Source: Methylocystis sp. Sn-Cys
GTDB taxonomy: Bacteria; Pseudomonadota; Alphaproteobacteria; Rhizobiales; Beijerinckiaceae
NCBI RefSeq assembly: GCF_016745395.1
Contig: NZ_JAERVJ010000004.1
Coordinates: 238,369-302,368 of the forward strand
Reading direction: 5' to 3'
DNA: 64,000 nucleotides
Shown: in pieces, positions 37,453 to 46,931 of the stretch
Layout of the letters: the number at the start of each line of letters is the position of its first letter
Numbering within the stretch: position 1 is the first letter of the stretch
Position numbers and translations under genes: made by a program
The notes under the pieces: generated by a model
What the model was told of the DNA's origin: nothing
The model's database searches: none
Seen by the model: the letters and a program-made list of their open reading frames with translations, nothing else

Positions 37453-38238
37453 ATGCGAATTCTCATCACCAATGACGATGGCGTTCACGCGCCCGGCCTC
37501 GAAGTCGCCGAAAAGATCGCACGGGCGATCTCCGACGACATTTTTATCGTTGCGCCGGAGACCGAGCAGTCGGGCGTCGCTCATTCGCTTTCGCTCAATG
37601 ATCCGCTGCGGCTACGCGAAATCTCGCCGCGCCATTTCGCGCTGAAGGGCACGCCGACCGATTGCGTCATCATGGCCGTTCGCAAGCTGATGCTCGATAA
37701 CCCGCCCGATCTCGTGATCTCCGGCGTCAACAGCGGACAGAATCTCGCCGAGGATGTGACGTACTCGGGCACGATCGCGGGCGCCATGGAGGCGACGATT
37801 CTCGGGATTCCGGCGATCGCGCTTTCGCAGTGCTATGATTTCTTCGCCGGCCGGCGCAAGATCCATTGGGAATGCGCCGAGGCCCACGGCGCGGCGATCG
37901 TGCGCAAGCTGCTGGCGACGGGCATCCCGGGCAATGTGCTGATGAACGTCAACTTCCCGGCTTGCGCCCCCGGCGCGGTCGCGGGCGTCGCCGTCACCAT
38001 GCAGGGCCGGCGCAGCAACGATCTCATGCGCATCGAGGACCGTCAGGACGGGCGCGGCAATCCCTATCATTGGATTTCCTTCCAGCGCGGCAGCTTCACG
38101 CCGGGGCAGGGAACCGATCTGCTGGCGGTCGACGAAAACAAAATTTCCGTGACGCCGCTTCAGCTCGATCTCACCGACCATCCGACAGTGACGCGACTCG
38201 CGCGCGCTTTCGAGGAAGGCCCGAAGGCGACCATATGA
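37453..38238 (+). CDS. surE: 5'-nucleotidase / stationary-phase survival protein SurE
   Basis: This 261-residue metal-dependent phosphatase acts on nucleoside 5'- and 3'-monophosphates. The N-terminus MRILITNDDGVHAPGLE holds the two Asp metal ligands, followed by APETEQSGVAHS and SGVNSGQNLAEDVTYSGTIAGA. ATG 37453 is chosen because SurE begins directly with MRILITNDDG; an in-frame ATG at 37402 adds unrelated residues. It overlaps pcm by four bases (ATGA). Confidence 0.96.
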   Translation: MRILITNDDGVHAPGLEVAEKIARAISDDIFIVAPETEQSGVAHSLSLNDPLRLREISPRHFALKGTPTDCVIMAVRKLMLDNPPDLVISGVNSGQNLAEDVTYSGTIAGAMEATILGIPAIALSQCYDFFAGRRKIHWECAEAHGAAIVRKLLATGIPGNVLMNVNFPACAPGAVAGVAVTMQGRRSNDLMRIEDRQDGRGNPYHWISFQRGSFTPGQGTDLLAVDENKISVTPLQLDLTDHPTVTRLARAFEEGPKATI

Positions 38239-38912
38239 GCGATCCCGCCGCCAAGGCTGCCGTCGAGGAGCGCGCGGCCTTGCTCCTCGCCGTGCGTCGG
38301 GCGGGGGTGCGGGATATTTCGGTCATGCGCGCCATCGAGACCGTCCCGCGCGAGGCTTTCGCGCCTTACAAGTTCCGCGATCTCGCCAACCGCAATCTGG
38401 CGCTGCCGCTCGGCTGCGGGCAGACCATGTCGCGCCCCGCCGATGTCGGCCGGCGCATAGAGGCGCTACGCATCGGCAAGGGACATCGCGTGCTGGAGGT
38501 TGGGACCGGCTCCGGTTACGGGACGGCGATCCTCGCGCGCCTCGCCTGGGAGGTGGTGTCGCTGGAGCGTTTCGAGACGCTCGCCATCGAAGCCGCGCCG
38601 CGGCTCGCCGCCTTGGAGATCGCGAACGCTGCTGTGCTGCATGCGGACGGCCTCGCGCCGGAGGCGACGCTCGGCGAATTCGACCGCATCCTCGTCGAGG
38701 CCGCGCTCGACTCGCCGCCCACCGCGCTGATCTCCATGCTGTCGCCGGGCGGGACGCTCGTGTACGCCCGCCGTGAGCCGCAAACGGGCGAGAAGCGCGC
38801 CCGTCAACGATTGATTAAGGTTGATCGCACGGAAAGCGGCGAGCCGCACGAGACCGATCTCGGGCCCCACAGCCTCGGCCCGGCGGCGAGCGGCGTTGCA
38901 AAAGCCTTGTGA
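38235..38912 (+). CDS. pcm: Protein-L-isoaspartate O-methyltransferase
   Basis: This 225-residue SAM-dependent enzyme methylates isoaspartyl residues to start repair of damaged proteins. The SAM-binding motif I is VLEVGTGSGYGTAILARL near 86-103, and the N-terminal PREAFAPYKFRDLANRNLALPLGCGQTMSRP carries the family pattern. The start codon overlaps the surE stop, so translation is coupled. surE-pcm-nlpD is a conserved stress and wall cluster. Confidence 0.95.
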   Translation: MSDPAAKAAVEERAALLLAVRRAGVRDISVMRAIETVPREAFAPYKFRDLANRNLALPLGCGQTMSRPADVGRRIEALRIGKGHRVLEVGTGSGYGTAILARLAWEVVSLERFETLAIEAAPRLAALEIANAAVLHADGLAPEATLGEFDRILVEAALDSPPTALISMLSPGGTLVYARREPQTGEKRARQRLIKVDRTESGEPHETDLGPHSLGPAASGVAKAL

Positions 38913-39038
38913 ATCGAGACTTTGCTTATGATGAAGATTTTCATGAACCCGCTCATCGGAGATTCATCTTAAACGCCTCCTTAACCGACACGCGCATACA
39001 ACTAACACGTTGTTGGTGCGTGCGAGTGGGTCGGCGTC

Positions 39039-40670
39039 ATGGCTAAAGAGCGTCAAATTTCCAATTCGCGGGCCGCGCTGCGGCTCATGATGGCCGTCGG
39101 GGCGGCCGCTCTGATGTCGGGTTGCTCCGACGCCACGCGTTTTTCCGACCCCTTCTCCGATCCTTTCAGCGGCTCGGGAGCCGCCGCCCAGCGAAGCGCG
39201 TCCGTTCGCGGCGTCGACCGGGCGCCGACGGGCGCGATCGCCAATCCGGCGCCCGCCCGTGTCGAATCGCGCCCGCTGGCGCCGCCGACCGCCGCTCCAG
39301 CTCCCAGCGCCGCCGCCGCTGCGCCCCGCACGCCTGTCGCCGCCGCTGCGCCAACTTCGGCGGGGCCCGCCGCGGCCCATTGGACCGCAGATGGCGGCAC
39401 GCCCGTCACTGTCGCGCCGGGCGAGAGCGCGGCCATGCTGGCCACCCGCTACGGCGTCCCGCCGGATGCGCTGCTGCATGCCAATGGCTATAGCAGCGCC
39501 GCGCAGGTGCAGCCGGGCTCTCGTCTGATCATCCCGGTCTATCGCGCCGGCGCGGTCGCCCGTTCTGCGGCGCCCGCCGCGGCTCCTGCGCCGGCCCCTG
39601 CGCCCGCAAAGGTCGCCGCCGCCGAGCCGAAACCCGATCCGAAGGCCGAAGCCGCCGCCGCCCGCGCGGAGCAGCGCAAGGCGGAGGCCGCCGCCAAGGC
39701 CGCCCGTGAGGAGCAGGCGAGAGCCGAGCGCGCCGCCAAGGTCGCCCGCGAGGAAGAGGCCAAGGCCAGAAAGGCTGAAGCCGCCGCCCACGAGCAGGAC
39801 GCCAAGCGTCTGAAGAAGGCCGAGGCCGATAAGGCTGCGGAGACGGCGCGCCTCGCCAAGATCGAGGCACAGAAAGCGGCCGCCGATAAGGCGGCCGAGG
39901 CCAAGAAGCTCGCCGAGGCGAAGAAGCTCGAAGCCAAGAAGCTGGCGGAGGCCAAGGCCGCCGACGCCAAAGTCGCGGCTGAGAAGGCCAAGCTCGCCAA
40001 GGCTGAGGCTTTGAAGTCCAAGACCGACGCCTCGAAGTCCAAGGCCGACGCCCTGGCCAAGGCTGAAGCCGCGAAGGCGGCGGCGGAGGCGAAGCTCGCC
40101 AAGGCCGAGGCCGACAAGGCGGCCAAGGCGGAGCGTCTCGCGAAAGTCGCCGCCGAACGCGAGCAGGCTGCTGAAAAGCAGGCCAAGGTCGCCAGCGCCG
40201 AGACGACTCCCGCCGCCAGGCAAGTCGATCGGGGAACGCCGACCGCTTCCATCCCGGCCGCCGAGGAGACCACGACCAAGGTCTCGGCGACGGAAAGCGA
40301 TCGTCCTGAGTTTCGCTGGCCGGCGCGCGGCCGCATCATTCAGGGCTTCTCGTCCGGCGGCAATGACGGCATCAACATCGCCGTGCCCGAGGGCACGCCG
40401 GTGAAGGCCGCCGAAGGCGGGCAGGTGGCCTATGCCGGCAGCGAGCTGAAGGGCTATGGCAATCTGGTGCTGATCCGTCACCCCAACGGCTTCGTGACCG
40501 CCTACGCCCACAATGGCGAGCTCGACGTCAAGCGCGGCGACACGGTGAAGCGCGGCCAGACCATCGCCCGCTCCGGGCAGTCCGGCAATGTCGGCTCGCC
40601 GCAGCTCCACTTCGAGCTGCGCAAGGGCTCGACGCCGGTCGATCCGACGAATTACCTCGCGGGTCTCTGA
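39039..40670 (+). CDS. nlpD: NlpD-like lipoprotein: LysM plus M23 peptidase domain with a long Ala/Lys coiled coil
   Basis: This 543-residue envelope protein has a lipobox-like LMSG-C near residue 29. A LysM domain (VTVAPGESAAMLATRYGVPPDALLHANGY) lies near 128-170. A very long Ala/Lys/Glu-rich helical stretch covers about 190-395, and a C-terminal M23 LytM domain follows (FRWPARGRIIQGF...GNDGINIAVPEGTPVKAAEGG). The LytM part lacks some classical metal ligands (HxH is HFE, first site INI), so it is probably an amidase activator like NlpD/EnvC rather than a peptidase. It follows surE-pcm. Confidence 0.88.
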   Translation: MAKERQISNSRAALRLMMAVGAAALMSGCSDATRFSDPFSDPFSGSGAAAQRSASVRGVDRAPTGAIANPAPARVESRPLAPPTAAPAPSAAAAAPRTPVAAAAPTSAGPAAAHWTADGGTPVTVAPGESAAMLATRYGVPPDALLHANGYSSAAQVQPGSRLIIPVYRAGAVARSAAPAAAPAPAPAPAKVAAAEPKPDPKAEAAAARAEQRKAEAAAKAAREEQARAERAAKVAREEEAKARKAEAAAHEQDAKRLKKAEADKAAETARLAKIEAQKAAADKAAEAKKLAEAKKLEAKKLAEAKAADAKVAAEKAKLAKAEALKSKTDASKSKADALAKAEAAKAAAEAKLAKAEADKAAKAERLAKVAAEREQAAEKQAKVASAETTPAARQVDRGTPTASIPAAEETTTKVSATESDRPEFRWPARGRIIQGFSSGGNDGINIAVPEGTPVKAAEGGQVAYAGSELKGYGNLVLIRHPNGFVTAYAHNGELDVKRGDTVKRGQTIARSGQSGNVGSPQLHFELRKGSTPVDPTNYLAGL

Positions 40671-40723
40671 CAAGCGGGAAAGAATTCTCCGGCGTCCGCG
40701 AGACACTGGCGGCGGAGATAGCG

Positions 40724-40755
40724 AGGCGGCGGGTCCCAAGAAAGGCCCGCCGCCT
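40724..40755 (+). terminator. Hairpin after nlpD, likely terminator
   Basis: AGGCGGCGGG (40724-40733) pairs perfectly with 40746-40755 across a 12-base loop and is followed by GATTTCGTTTCT. The T content is only moderate. Confidence 0.55.
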
Positions 40756-40765
40756 GATTTCGTTT

Positions 40766-41077
40766 CTATATCGATAATTCAGCCAGCCCATAAGCCGCCC
40801 GCGCCTGTCGGCATTTATCGTCCCCGGGCTCGACTGATCTGCAAGGGGAAGGGCGCGCGTCATAGACGGCGCAGCGCGTCTCCCGGCCGATCTCGCCGCT
40901 CAGCGCCGCGCAGCGCGGATGTCGGCAATTCGTCCCGATCATATGCGCCATGGTCGCGTTGAGCGGCGCGTAGAGCGCCTCCGGCAACCCGCGCTCGGGC
41001 GCCTCCGCCCAATAGAAGGACACCCGAAAATTGGCGCAGCAGGCGCCGCAGGCTGTGCAGGGATTGGTTTGTTCCAT
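40766..41077 (-). CDS. YkgJ-family cysteine cluster protein
   Basis: This 103-residue protein from ATG 41077 has the N-terminal CTACGACC cluster and further cysteines in NCRHPRCAAL, TRCAVYDARPSPCRSV and DKCRQ. The family (UPF0153) is thought to bind zinc or an iron-sulphur cluster through these residues; no role is established. It is convergent with nlpD. Confidence 0.85.
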   Translation of the reverse strand: MEQTNPCTACGACCANFRVSFYWAEAPERGLPEALYAPLNATMAHMIGTNCRHPRCAALSGEIGRETRCAVYDARPSPCRSVEPGDDKCRQARAAYGLAELSI

Positions 41078-41135
41078 GAGCCGTAGGCCGAGCAGGGAGC
41101 AGTCCTTTTGTTGGACGAATCTTAAGAACCGCAAG

Positions 41136-41252
41136 GCCCCCTCCCTGTCCCTCCCCCGCTTTGCGGGAGAGGGGACGCTCGCGATCAACATTTTGGATGA
41201 AGGCCACGCTCTGCCCCCTCTCCCGCGAAGCGGGGGAGGGTTGGGGAGGGGG
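41136..41252. repeat. Dispersed CCCTCTCCCGC repeat, inverted orientation
   Basis: GCCCCCTCCCTGTCCCTCCC at the left and its near-complement GGGAGGGTTGGGGAGGGGG at the right frame a short AT-richer centre. Relative to the copy at 33230-33346 the sequence is inverted; both contain the GACGCTCGCGATCA stretch or its complement. Confidence 0.8.
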
Positions 41253-41268
41253 TAAATGCTGGGCTTCG

Positions 41269-43062
41269 TCAGGCGGCGCTTGCGGCTTTCTCGGATCGAA
41301 TCTCTCGCGCTTCAAGCGCAACGTCCTCGCGCGCGGCGAGCCATCGTTCAAATTCATGCGCCGGCATCGGCCGCGCGAAGAGAAACCCCTGCATCATGTC
41401 GCAACCGGCGAGGCGCAGGAAGGCGGCCTGTTCGTCGGTCTCTATGCCTTCGGCGATCGTCGCGTGGCCCAGCGCATGCGCCATATTGATCGTCGCGCGA
41501 ACGATCGCCTGCGCTTTGGGATCGACGCTCACCGCCTCGGTGAGCGAGCGGTCGATTTTCAGGAAATTGACCGGAAGTTTCGCGAGCTGGGAGAGGTTCG
41601 AAAAACCGACGCCGAAATCGTCGACGGAAATCCTCAAGCCGGCATCGCGCAGGGCGGCGACGCGCGCGGCGGCGGCGTCGAAATCGGTCATCACCATGGT
41701 CTCGGTGATTTCGACCTCGATCAGACTGGGATCGACGCCGTGCTGTGTCAGCAGCGCGATGAGATTTGGCGCGAAAAGCGGGTCGTCGAATTGCGCCGGA
41801 GAGACATTGACCGCGATTGGAATTTGCTTCCCTTGATCCACCCATGCCCGGCATTGCCGCAGCGCCAGAGTCAGAACGGCGGCGCCGAGCTCCGGCATCA
41901 GTCCGGCGTGCTCGGCGATGGGGATGAATTTGCCGGGCGGCACCATGCCACGAATTGGATGGCTCCAGCGCAGCAGGGCCTCGACGCCCGAAAGCGATAG
42001 GCCCGCCGACTCGACTTTCGGCTGGAAATGCAGGGACAAGGCGTCCGAGTGAATGGCTTTGCGAAGCTCGTATTCGAGCTCGTTTCGCTCGACCGCCGTC
42101 GCGCGCAGCCCCGGCTCGAAAAGAACGAAATTATTCTTGCCCCTTTGCTTTGCGGCGTACATCGCAATATCGGCGAGGCGGAGCAGCTCATGCGGGTTCG
42201 TCGCATCCTGCGGCGCCCGGGCGACGCCAACACTGGCCCCGACCTGAATCCTCTGTCCCTTGATCTCGAAAGGCTCCTCGAGCGAGGCCACGATCGCCCG
42301 CGCGATCTCCTCGACCTGTGACGGGTCGTTCACCTCTGGAACGAGCGCCACAAATTCGTCTCCGGCGAAACGCGCAAAAACGATGTCCTGGGGGCAGGCG
42401 TCGCAAAGCTCTCCAAAGGCCGTCGTGCAGGTGGCGAGCTCCTCGAAGCGCCGTTGGAACGCGTTGCTGGCGACGCGCCGGCTGACCGCCTTCAAAAGCG
42501 CGTCGCCAATCTGATGGCCGAAGGCGTCATTGATCGACTTGAAGCCGTCGAGGTCGATGAAGAACAGGGCGCCAAAGCAGTCGCCCGGCGCGTCGCTCCG
42601 CTTCGCCCCGAGGGACAAGACGTGGTTGATGGCGGCGCGGTTGGGCAAGCCGGTGACGGCGTCGCTATGCGCCAGCGCATTCATCCGCCGGATATTGGCG
42701 TTGAGGCGCTCGACCATTTTGTGGAAGCTTTTGGCCAGGCCGCCCACCTCGCAGGCGCATTCGACGTCTATCGGGCTGTTGACGTCGCCGGCCGCGATAG
42801 CGTCGGCGCTCTTGCGAAGCGCGACAATGGATCCGGCCAGCCGATGCGCCGCCGCATAGGTGACCATCGCGGGCAAAGCGGCGGTGAAAAGAACGGCCAA
42901 GCCTATGATCCGCCAATCCGGCCCCCCCTCCATGGCGTAGAGCAGGAGATAGGTCAGGCCCAAGGCGCAGGCGCCCGAGAGGGTCATGCTCATCAGACAG
43001 AAACGGACCGGAATGCTGTTCAACCCCCGTCCGAAGGCGGCGTCTCTGTCCTGGTCGATCAT
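41269..43062 (-). CDS. Membrane-bound GGDEF-EAL cyclic-di-GMP enzyme
   Basis: This protein of about 597 residues has two N-terminal membrane helices around a short loop and a HAMP-like segment, then a GGDEF domain with the active site AGDEF near 233 and an EAL domain ([47 protein letters not shown]). Both active-site signatures look intact, so it may make or degrade c-di-GMP. No inhibitory RxxD site is obvious before AGDEF. ATG 43062 is used; GTG 43137 would add 25 residues and neither has a strong ribosome-binding site. Confidence 0.92.
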   Translation of the reverse strand: MIDQDRDAAFGRGLNSIPVRFCLMSMTLSGACALGLTYLLLYAMEGGPDWRIIGLAVLFTAALPAMVTYAAAHRLAGSIVALRKSADAIAAGDVNSPIDVECACEVGGLAKSFHKMVERLNANIRRMNALAHSDAVTGLPNRAAINHVLSLGAKRSDAPGDCFGALFFIDLDGFKSINDAFGHQIGDALLKAVSRRVASNAFQRRFEELATCTTAFGELCDACPQDIVFARFAGDEFVALVPEVNDPSQVEEIARAIVASLEEPFEIKGQRIQVGASVGVARAPQDATNPHELLRLADIAMYAAKQRGKNNFVLFEPGLRATAVERNELEYELRKAIHSDALSLHFQPKVESAGLSLSGVEALLRWSHPIRGMVPPGKFIPIAEHAGLMPELGAAVLTLALRQCRAWVDQGKQIPIAVNVSPAQFDDPLFAPNLIALLTQHGVDPSLIEVEITETMVMTDFDAAAARVAALRDAGLRISVDDFGVGFSNLSQLAKLPVNFLKIDRSLTEAVSVDPKAQAIVRATINMAHALGHATIAEGIETDEQAAFLRLAGCDMMQGFLFARPMPAHEFERWLAAREDVALEAREIRSEKAASAA

Positions 43063-43318
43063 GCGGCTTTCGGTTGTTACGCGCCCGGCTGAGGGCGCTC
43101 GAGGTTGCGTTTGCAGCTTCGACGCCTTGCGTATCACCTAAGTTAAACTGGGAGTTGTGTTTTTAGAAAAGCTTTGTGGAGGGTATGCGCTTTATTGAGC
43201 GCGGCCTCGGGCGTTAACCTTCGCTGAAGCACGTTTCGGTTTCTGGCAAAGCGCGCTCGAGCGCATTCCGCAAAAGTTGGACTTTTCCGAAAAGAATGCG
43301 CTCCAGCTTTTTAAAGCT

Positions 43319-43366
43319 GCGCGCTTTCTCGTCGCTCGCATGATTCCATGCGAGCGGAAAGCGCGC
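43319..43366. repeat. Two-part palindrome in the gap upstream of a small secreted gene
   Basis: GCGCGCTTT (43319-43327) pairs with AAAGCGCGC (43358-43366), enclosing CGCTCGCAT-GATTCC-ATGCGAGCG (43333-43356). The two stems make a long hairpin. The gap 43143-43438 holds no gene; another dyad, GCATTCC...GGACTTTTCC, lies at about 43262-43287. It is probably a dispersed repeat. Confidence 0.6.
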
Positions 43367-43438
43367 TAAGGCAGATGGCAGGGACGCGCTCGGCGGGAAG
43401 CGCCCGCGGAACCGCAACTCGTAAAGGAGCCTCGATCT

Positions 43439-43732
43439 GTGAAATATCGTCTTGCCTGCCTGTTCGTTTTCGCGGTCACGCCCGCGCTCGCCGTCGATCC
43501 CACCGGCATCCCTGAATGCGACGCCTTGCTGAAGCGTTACGAGGCTTGCTCGTCGCAGCTCTCGCGCAAGCAGGTGCATGCCGCGCAGAAGGAGCTGCTC
43601 GACGGGGCCATGGGGATGCGGGCGGTCGCCAACGATCCGGCGAAGCGCGCCGATCTCGCGCGCTATTGCACGGATACGTTCGAGCAGATGAAGAAGGCGA
43701 GCGACATCAAGGACTGCATGTCGAAGCCGTAA
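43439..43732 (+). CDS. Small secreted protein with four cysteines
   Basis: This 97-residue protein starts at GTG 43439 behind AAAGGAG. A signal peptide (MKYRLACLFVFAVTPALA-V) is followed by a helical mature part with the C-x7-to-x8 spaced cysteines ECDALLKRYEACS and RYCTDTFEQ...KDCMSKP, likely two disulphides in a helical hairpin. The family is not recognised with certainty. Its 3' end overlaps the convergent zapE by 26 bases. Confidence 0.68.
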   Translation: MKYRLACLFVFAVTPALAVDPTGIPECDALLKRYEACSSQLSRKQVHAAQKELLDGAMGMRAVANDPAKRADLARYCTDTFEQMKKASDIKDCMSKP

Positions 43733-44888
43733 GGCTTCGTGCGCCGCCCGACGCTCTTGCCGCCAGCGCCTTTCCGGCGACGCAATGATCGAGATAGGCG
43801 CTGGCGCGCATTTCGGCGAGACGGGAGACGGCGCGCTGAAACTCGCGCGCCTCGTCGCCATGCGGGGCGTCGTACAGCAGCTCGGGCGCGGCGGCGGCGG
43901 AGATCGCCAGCAGCACATGCGCCTCGTAGAGCACGTCGACGAGCGTAATGAGCCGCCGCGCCTCGTTGCGTTGCTCCGGCGCGAGAATGGGCGCGTCATC
44001 CATAAGAATGGCGTCGAAGCGCCGCGCGATTTCCATATAGTCCGAGGCCGCGAGCGGCCGTCCGCAAAGATCCGCAAAGCTCAGCCGGGCGACGCGCCCC
44101 GCTGTCTGCGGAATGAAAATCGTGCGCCGTTTTACTTCCAAGGTCGCCGGCGCGCCGCGCCGCACGCCGGCAAGGGCGAGAAAGAGCGCGTCCATGGCGG
44201 CATGGGCGGTGTCGTCCACGGGCGCGAAATAAACCTCGCCCGTGCAGTCGTGCCGCGCGCGATAGTCGATCGGCGCAGCGAGGCGCAGCACGTCCATGCG
44301 CGATTGCAGGAGCGCGATGAAGGGCAGGAACAAATCGCGGTTGCGCCCGCCGTCATAGAGGCGCGACGGTTCGACATTGGATGTCGCGACGACCACGACG
44401 CCCTGCGCGAGAAGCGTCACAAAGAGCCGCGCGAGAATGGTGGCGTCGGCGATGTCGGTCACCGCGAATTCATCGAAGCACAGCAGGCGCGTCTCGGCGG
44501 CGATCTCTTGCGCAACGAGCGTCACCGGATCGGCGACGCCGGCCGCCGCCTCGCGCCGAAGCCGGTGCAGCCGATCGTGCACGTCGAACATGAAGCCATG
44601 GAAATGGACCCGGCGCTTCTTCTCGACCGGCGCCATGCCGAAGAAGAGATCCATCAACATGGTTTTGCCGCGACCGACCGGCCCCCAAAGATAGAGGCCG
44701 CGCGGCTGCTCTTCCGGTTTGAGCAGGCGCCAGACGCGCGCGAGCGGCCCGGCCGGCTTCTTCTTGGGCTTGGCCAGCGTGTCGATCAGCGCCTGCAGCC
44801 GCTTCACCGCCTCGCGCTGCGAAACATCGGGATGAAGCCCGCGCTCGACGACGAGCGCGTCATAGCGTTCGACCAAGTGACGTTTCAT
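43707..44888 (-). CDS. zapE: ZapE (AFG1-family) cell-division ATPase
   Basis: This 393-residue P-loop ATPase has Walker A GPVGRGKTMLMDLFF near 70-84, RRVHFHGFMFDVHDRLH, Walker B LLCFDEFAVTDIADA and the sensor region VVATSNVEPSRLYDGG. ZapE/AFG1 proteins act at the division ring under low oxygen or, in mitochondria, in protein turnover. ATG 44888 overlaps the stop of the upstream GNAT gene (TGATG), so the two are coupled. Confidence 0.93.
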   Translation of the reverse strand: MKRHLVERYDALVVERGLHPDVSQREAVKRLQALIDTLAKPKKKPAGPLARVWRLLKPEEQPRGLYLWGPVGRGKTMLMDLFFGMAPVEKKRRVHFHGFMFDVHDRLHRLRREAAAGVADPVTLVAQEIAAETRLLCFDEFAVTDIADATILARLFVTLLAQGVVVVATSNVEPSRLYDGGRNRDLFLPFIALLQSRMDVLRLAAPIDYRARHDCTGEVYFAPVDDTAHAAMDALFLALAGVRRGAPATLEVKRRTIFIPQTAGRVARLSFADLCGRPLAASDYMEIARRFDAILMDDAPILAPEQRNEARRLITLVDVLYEAHVLLAISAAAAPELLYDAPHGDEAREFQRAVSRLAEMRASAYLDHCVAGKALAARASGGARSLTASTCSP

Positions 44889-45385
44889 CAGGCGCGCCGC
44901 ATCCGGCCGCTGGCGGCCTCGAAAGCGCCGGGACGCAATTCGCAATAGAGCACGCGGTCCGGGTCGACGGGGCCGGGCATGACGAACTTGTCGCGCGGCG
45001 CGCGGGCGAAGCCGACCCTGGAATAATAATCGAGATCGCCGACGAGCAGCACCAGCCCATGGCCCGCGGCGCGCGCGGCGTCGAGCGAATGCTTCATCAG
45101 CTTCTCCCCGACGCCCTGCGAGCGGAAAGCGGGTTCGACGGTGAGCGGGCCGAGCAGAAGGGCGGGGGTCTCGCCGACGAGAATATGCGTCATGCGATTG
45201 GCGCCGACGAGCAGCGTGCCGACGCGCGCGACGAAGGAGAGAGACAGATCAGGCGCGACGCCTTCGCGCAGGCGATAGGCCGTGCGGGCGTAGCGGCCAG
45301 GGCCGAAGGCGCGCTCGTCGAGTTTCTCGATCTGCGCCTCATCGGCGGCCGTCATGGGGAAGAATTGGATGACAAGGTCGATCAT
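44888..45385 (-). CDS. GNAT-family N-acetyltransferase
   Basis: This 165-residue protein has the acetyl-CoA-binding region LLLGPLTVEPAFRSQGVGEKLMKHSLDAARAAGHGLVLLVGD, with the Q/RxxGxG/A motif as RSQGVG. The C-terminal YYSRVGFARAPRDKFVMPGP fits the YhbS-like subgroup. The substrate is unknown. ATG 45385 (MIDLVIQFFPMT) is used; ATG 45403 is possible. Stop and zapE start overlap. Confidence 0.88.
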   Translation of the reverse strand: MIDLVIQFFPMTAADEAQIEKLDERAFGPGRYARTAYRLREGVAPDLSLSFVARVGTLLVGANRMTHILVGETPALLLGPLTVEPAFRSQGVGEKLMKHSLDAARAAGHGLVLLVGDLDYYSRVGFARAPRDKFVMPGPVDPDRVLYCELRPGAFEAASGRMRRA

Positions 45386-45436
45386 GAGCCGGAGCGAGGC
45401 CATAGCACGCGGCGCGCGCCGGAGGCAAAACCGCCG

Positions 45437-45916
45437 CTAGAGACTATGCAACAATTGCCGCACGAAGGGCGCGCGCCTGAAGGCGGCGAGGTCGATCTTC
45501 ATGTCGTCCCCATCCTTCGGCTTGCCGCCAACGGCCTTTCGCGCGTCGCCGAGCACGCCGGCGCGATATTCCTCGAGCGAGAGCGCGCCGGATTTGCTTT
45601 TGTTCCAACGCTTGAAGATCTTGTATTTCGCAAGGTCGTAGGCGTCCGAGCGGCCTTCCTCCGCAGCGAGATCGGCGAGGCCGAAGCTGAAGCGCATCCA
45701 GGCGTCGCGGGAGATGGCGCCCGTATGCTTCATGTCCATCTCGGCGAAGGTCTTGTCGATGAAGTGGTTGGCCTCGGTCGTCGTGATGACGCCGTCGCGG
45801 TTCTCGTCGAATGTCTGGAACATCGCATCGAGCATATGCACGGCGTCGCTTTGCGCGCGGGCGGGCAGGGGGCTGATCGCGACGAGGAGGGCGAGCGCGG
45901 TAAGAAAGCGGTTCAT
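45437..45916 (-). CDS. Secreted EF-hand protein
   Basis: This 159-residue protein has a signal peptide (MNRFLTALALLVAISPLPARA-Q). A canonical EF-hand loop, DENRDGVITTTE, lies near 37-48 and a degenerate one, NKSKSGALSLEE, near 105-116. Calcium binding by the first loop is likely. No catalytic domain is present. It may be a periplasmic calcium sensor or buffer; this is inference. Confidence 0.8.
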   Translation of the reverse strand: MNRFLTALALLVAISPLPARAQSDAVHMLDAMFQTFDENRDGVITTTEANHFIDKTFAEMDMKHTGAISRDAWMRFSFGLADLAAEEGRSDAYDLAKYKIFKRWNKSKSGALSLEEYRAGVLGDARKAVGGKPKDGDDMKIDLAAFRRAPFVRQLLHSL

Positions 45917-45992
45917 CTATAATCCCGAAAAGACGACAGCAGGCCCCAATTCTGGACATGCGCGCAATTATGAGGGCTTCGGCATGCTACAA

Positions 45993-46202
45993 TCAGCCTG
46001 CCTGTTGTTTGCGGTAGTCGGTGGTGAGCATTCCGGCGAAGCCCCAATTGTCCTCGTCGATTTCGTCGATCACGATGTGAATGTGCTCCGGCCGCTTGTG
46101 CAGAATCTCGACGAGCAGTTGGTTGATGCCTGCGACGAGAGCAGCTTTTTTCTCACGGGTCACGTCGGGGCCTCGGGTGATTTTGACGTTCACATAGGGC
46201 AC
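45993..46202 (-). CDS. 4-oxalocrotonate tautomerase family protein
   Basis: This 69-residue protein begins MPYVNVKITRGPDVTREKK, so processing exposes the catalytic Pro1 of the tautomerase superfamily. The length is that of the small homohexameric members. Residues HIHIVIDEIDEDNWGFAG follow the 4-OT pattern. The natural substrate cannot be assigned; no catechol meta-cleavage genes are nearby. Confidence 0.88.
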   Translation of the reverse strand: MPYVNVKITRGPDVTREKKAALVAGINQLLVEILHKRPEHIHIVIDEIDEDNWGFAGMLTTDYRKQQAG

Positions 46203-46249
46203 TGCCGAACTCCTTGGATTTGGCGGCGACAGCGCCGTCGCCGGTCAAA

Positions 46250-46765
46250 TCACCAATAGGGCGAGACCGGCTCTCCCGCCACGACTTCGGCGATCCGCGC
46301 CCGGGTGGCGGGCGTCGCGTCCGGGGGCAGGGCGCCGAGCGGGAAGAAGCCGGCCTCGGCGATTTCGTGGTTTGGCGCGCGCGGGCCGTCGAAATGGAAG
46401 TGCCGCACCACGTAAAGCGCCACATGATCGCGGGCCGAGACGCGGCGGTTGAGATAAACGCCATGCAGCGCCGGCGCGCCCAGAATATGCACGCCGCCCT
46501 CTTCCTCCAGCTCGCGGGTCAGCGCCTGCAGCATGGTCTCGCCGCTCTCGACGCCGCCGCCCGGCAGATAGAAGCCCGGAACATAGGTGTGGCGCACGAG
46601 CAGCACGCGATCGTCGGCGTCGATGACAAGGCCGCGCACGCCGAGCGTCATGGGCCGTTGGAACAGCGCGCCAAAGGTGATGATCCGCGAGACGAGCCGC
46701 GCCTGAAACGTCGGCTGCGGCGACGCCTCGACCGGCGCAGTTTTCGTGGGCGGCTGGTGTCTCAT
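46250..46765 (-). CDS. Nudix hydrolase
   Basis: This 171-residue protein contains a full Nudix box, GGGVESGETMLQALTRELEEEGG near 78-100, with the Glu residues that bind Mg2+. It would cleave a nucleoside diphosphate derivative. ATG 46765 (MRHQPPTKTAP) is used because the upstream extension of the frame runs through a REP-like element at 46824-46879 and is not protein-like. It precedes the tautomerase gene on the same strand. Confidence 0.88.
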   Translation of the reverse strand: MRHQPPTKTAPVEASPQPTFQARLVSRIITFGALFQRPMTLGVRGLVIDADDRVLLVRHTYVPGFYLPGGGVESGETMLQALTRELEEEGGVHILGAPALHGVYLNRRVSARDHVALYVVRHFHFDGPRAPNHEIAEAGFFPLGALPPDATPATRARIAEVVAGEPVSPYW

Positions 46766-46823
46766 GTTTCGACTATGGCAAATGGCGCGGGAAGGCTCTA
46801 GGACTATTCTTGTTGACGGTGGA

Positions 46824-46879
46824 GACCGCGAGCCTTCAGGCTCGCTCTTAAAAAATGCGCGCCTGAAGGCGCGCGGTCC
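46824..46879. repeat. REP-like palindromic element, copy 3, with paired changes
   Basis: The left unit GCGAGCCT-TC-AGGCTCGC is the same as in copy 1. The right unit reads GCGCGCCT-GA-AGGCGCGC, where both halves changed together so that the unit still folds on itself. Outer bases GACC/GGTCC still pair. It lies between the divergent Nudix and phosphoesterase genes. Confidence 0.85.
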
Positions 46880-46931
46880 GAAAGGCGCCCGACACCGTCT
46901 CTCCAACAAAGGTCACGAATAAAGGTTGAAT

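Noticed and set aside
46766-46909. Longer N-terminus of the Nudix protein
   Set aside because: The extension is encoded by a REP-like repeat and is not protein-like; ATG 46765 gives a normal family length.
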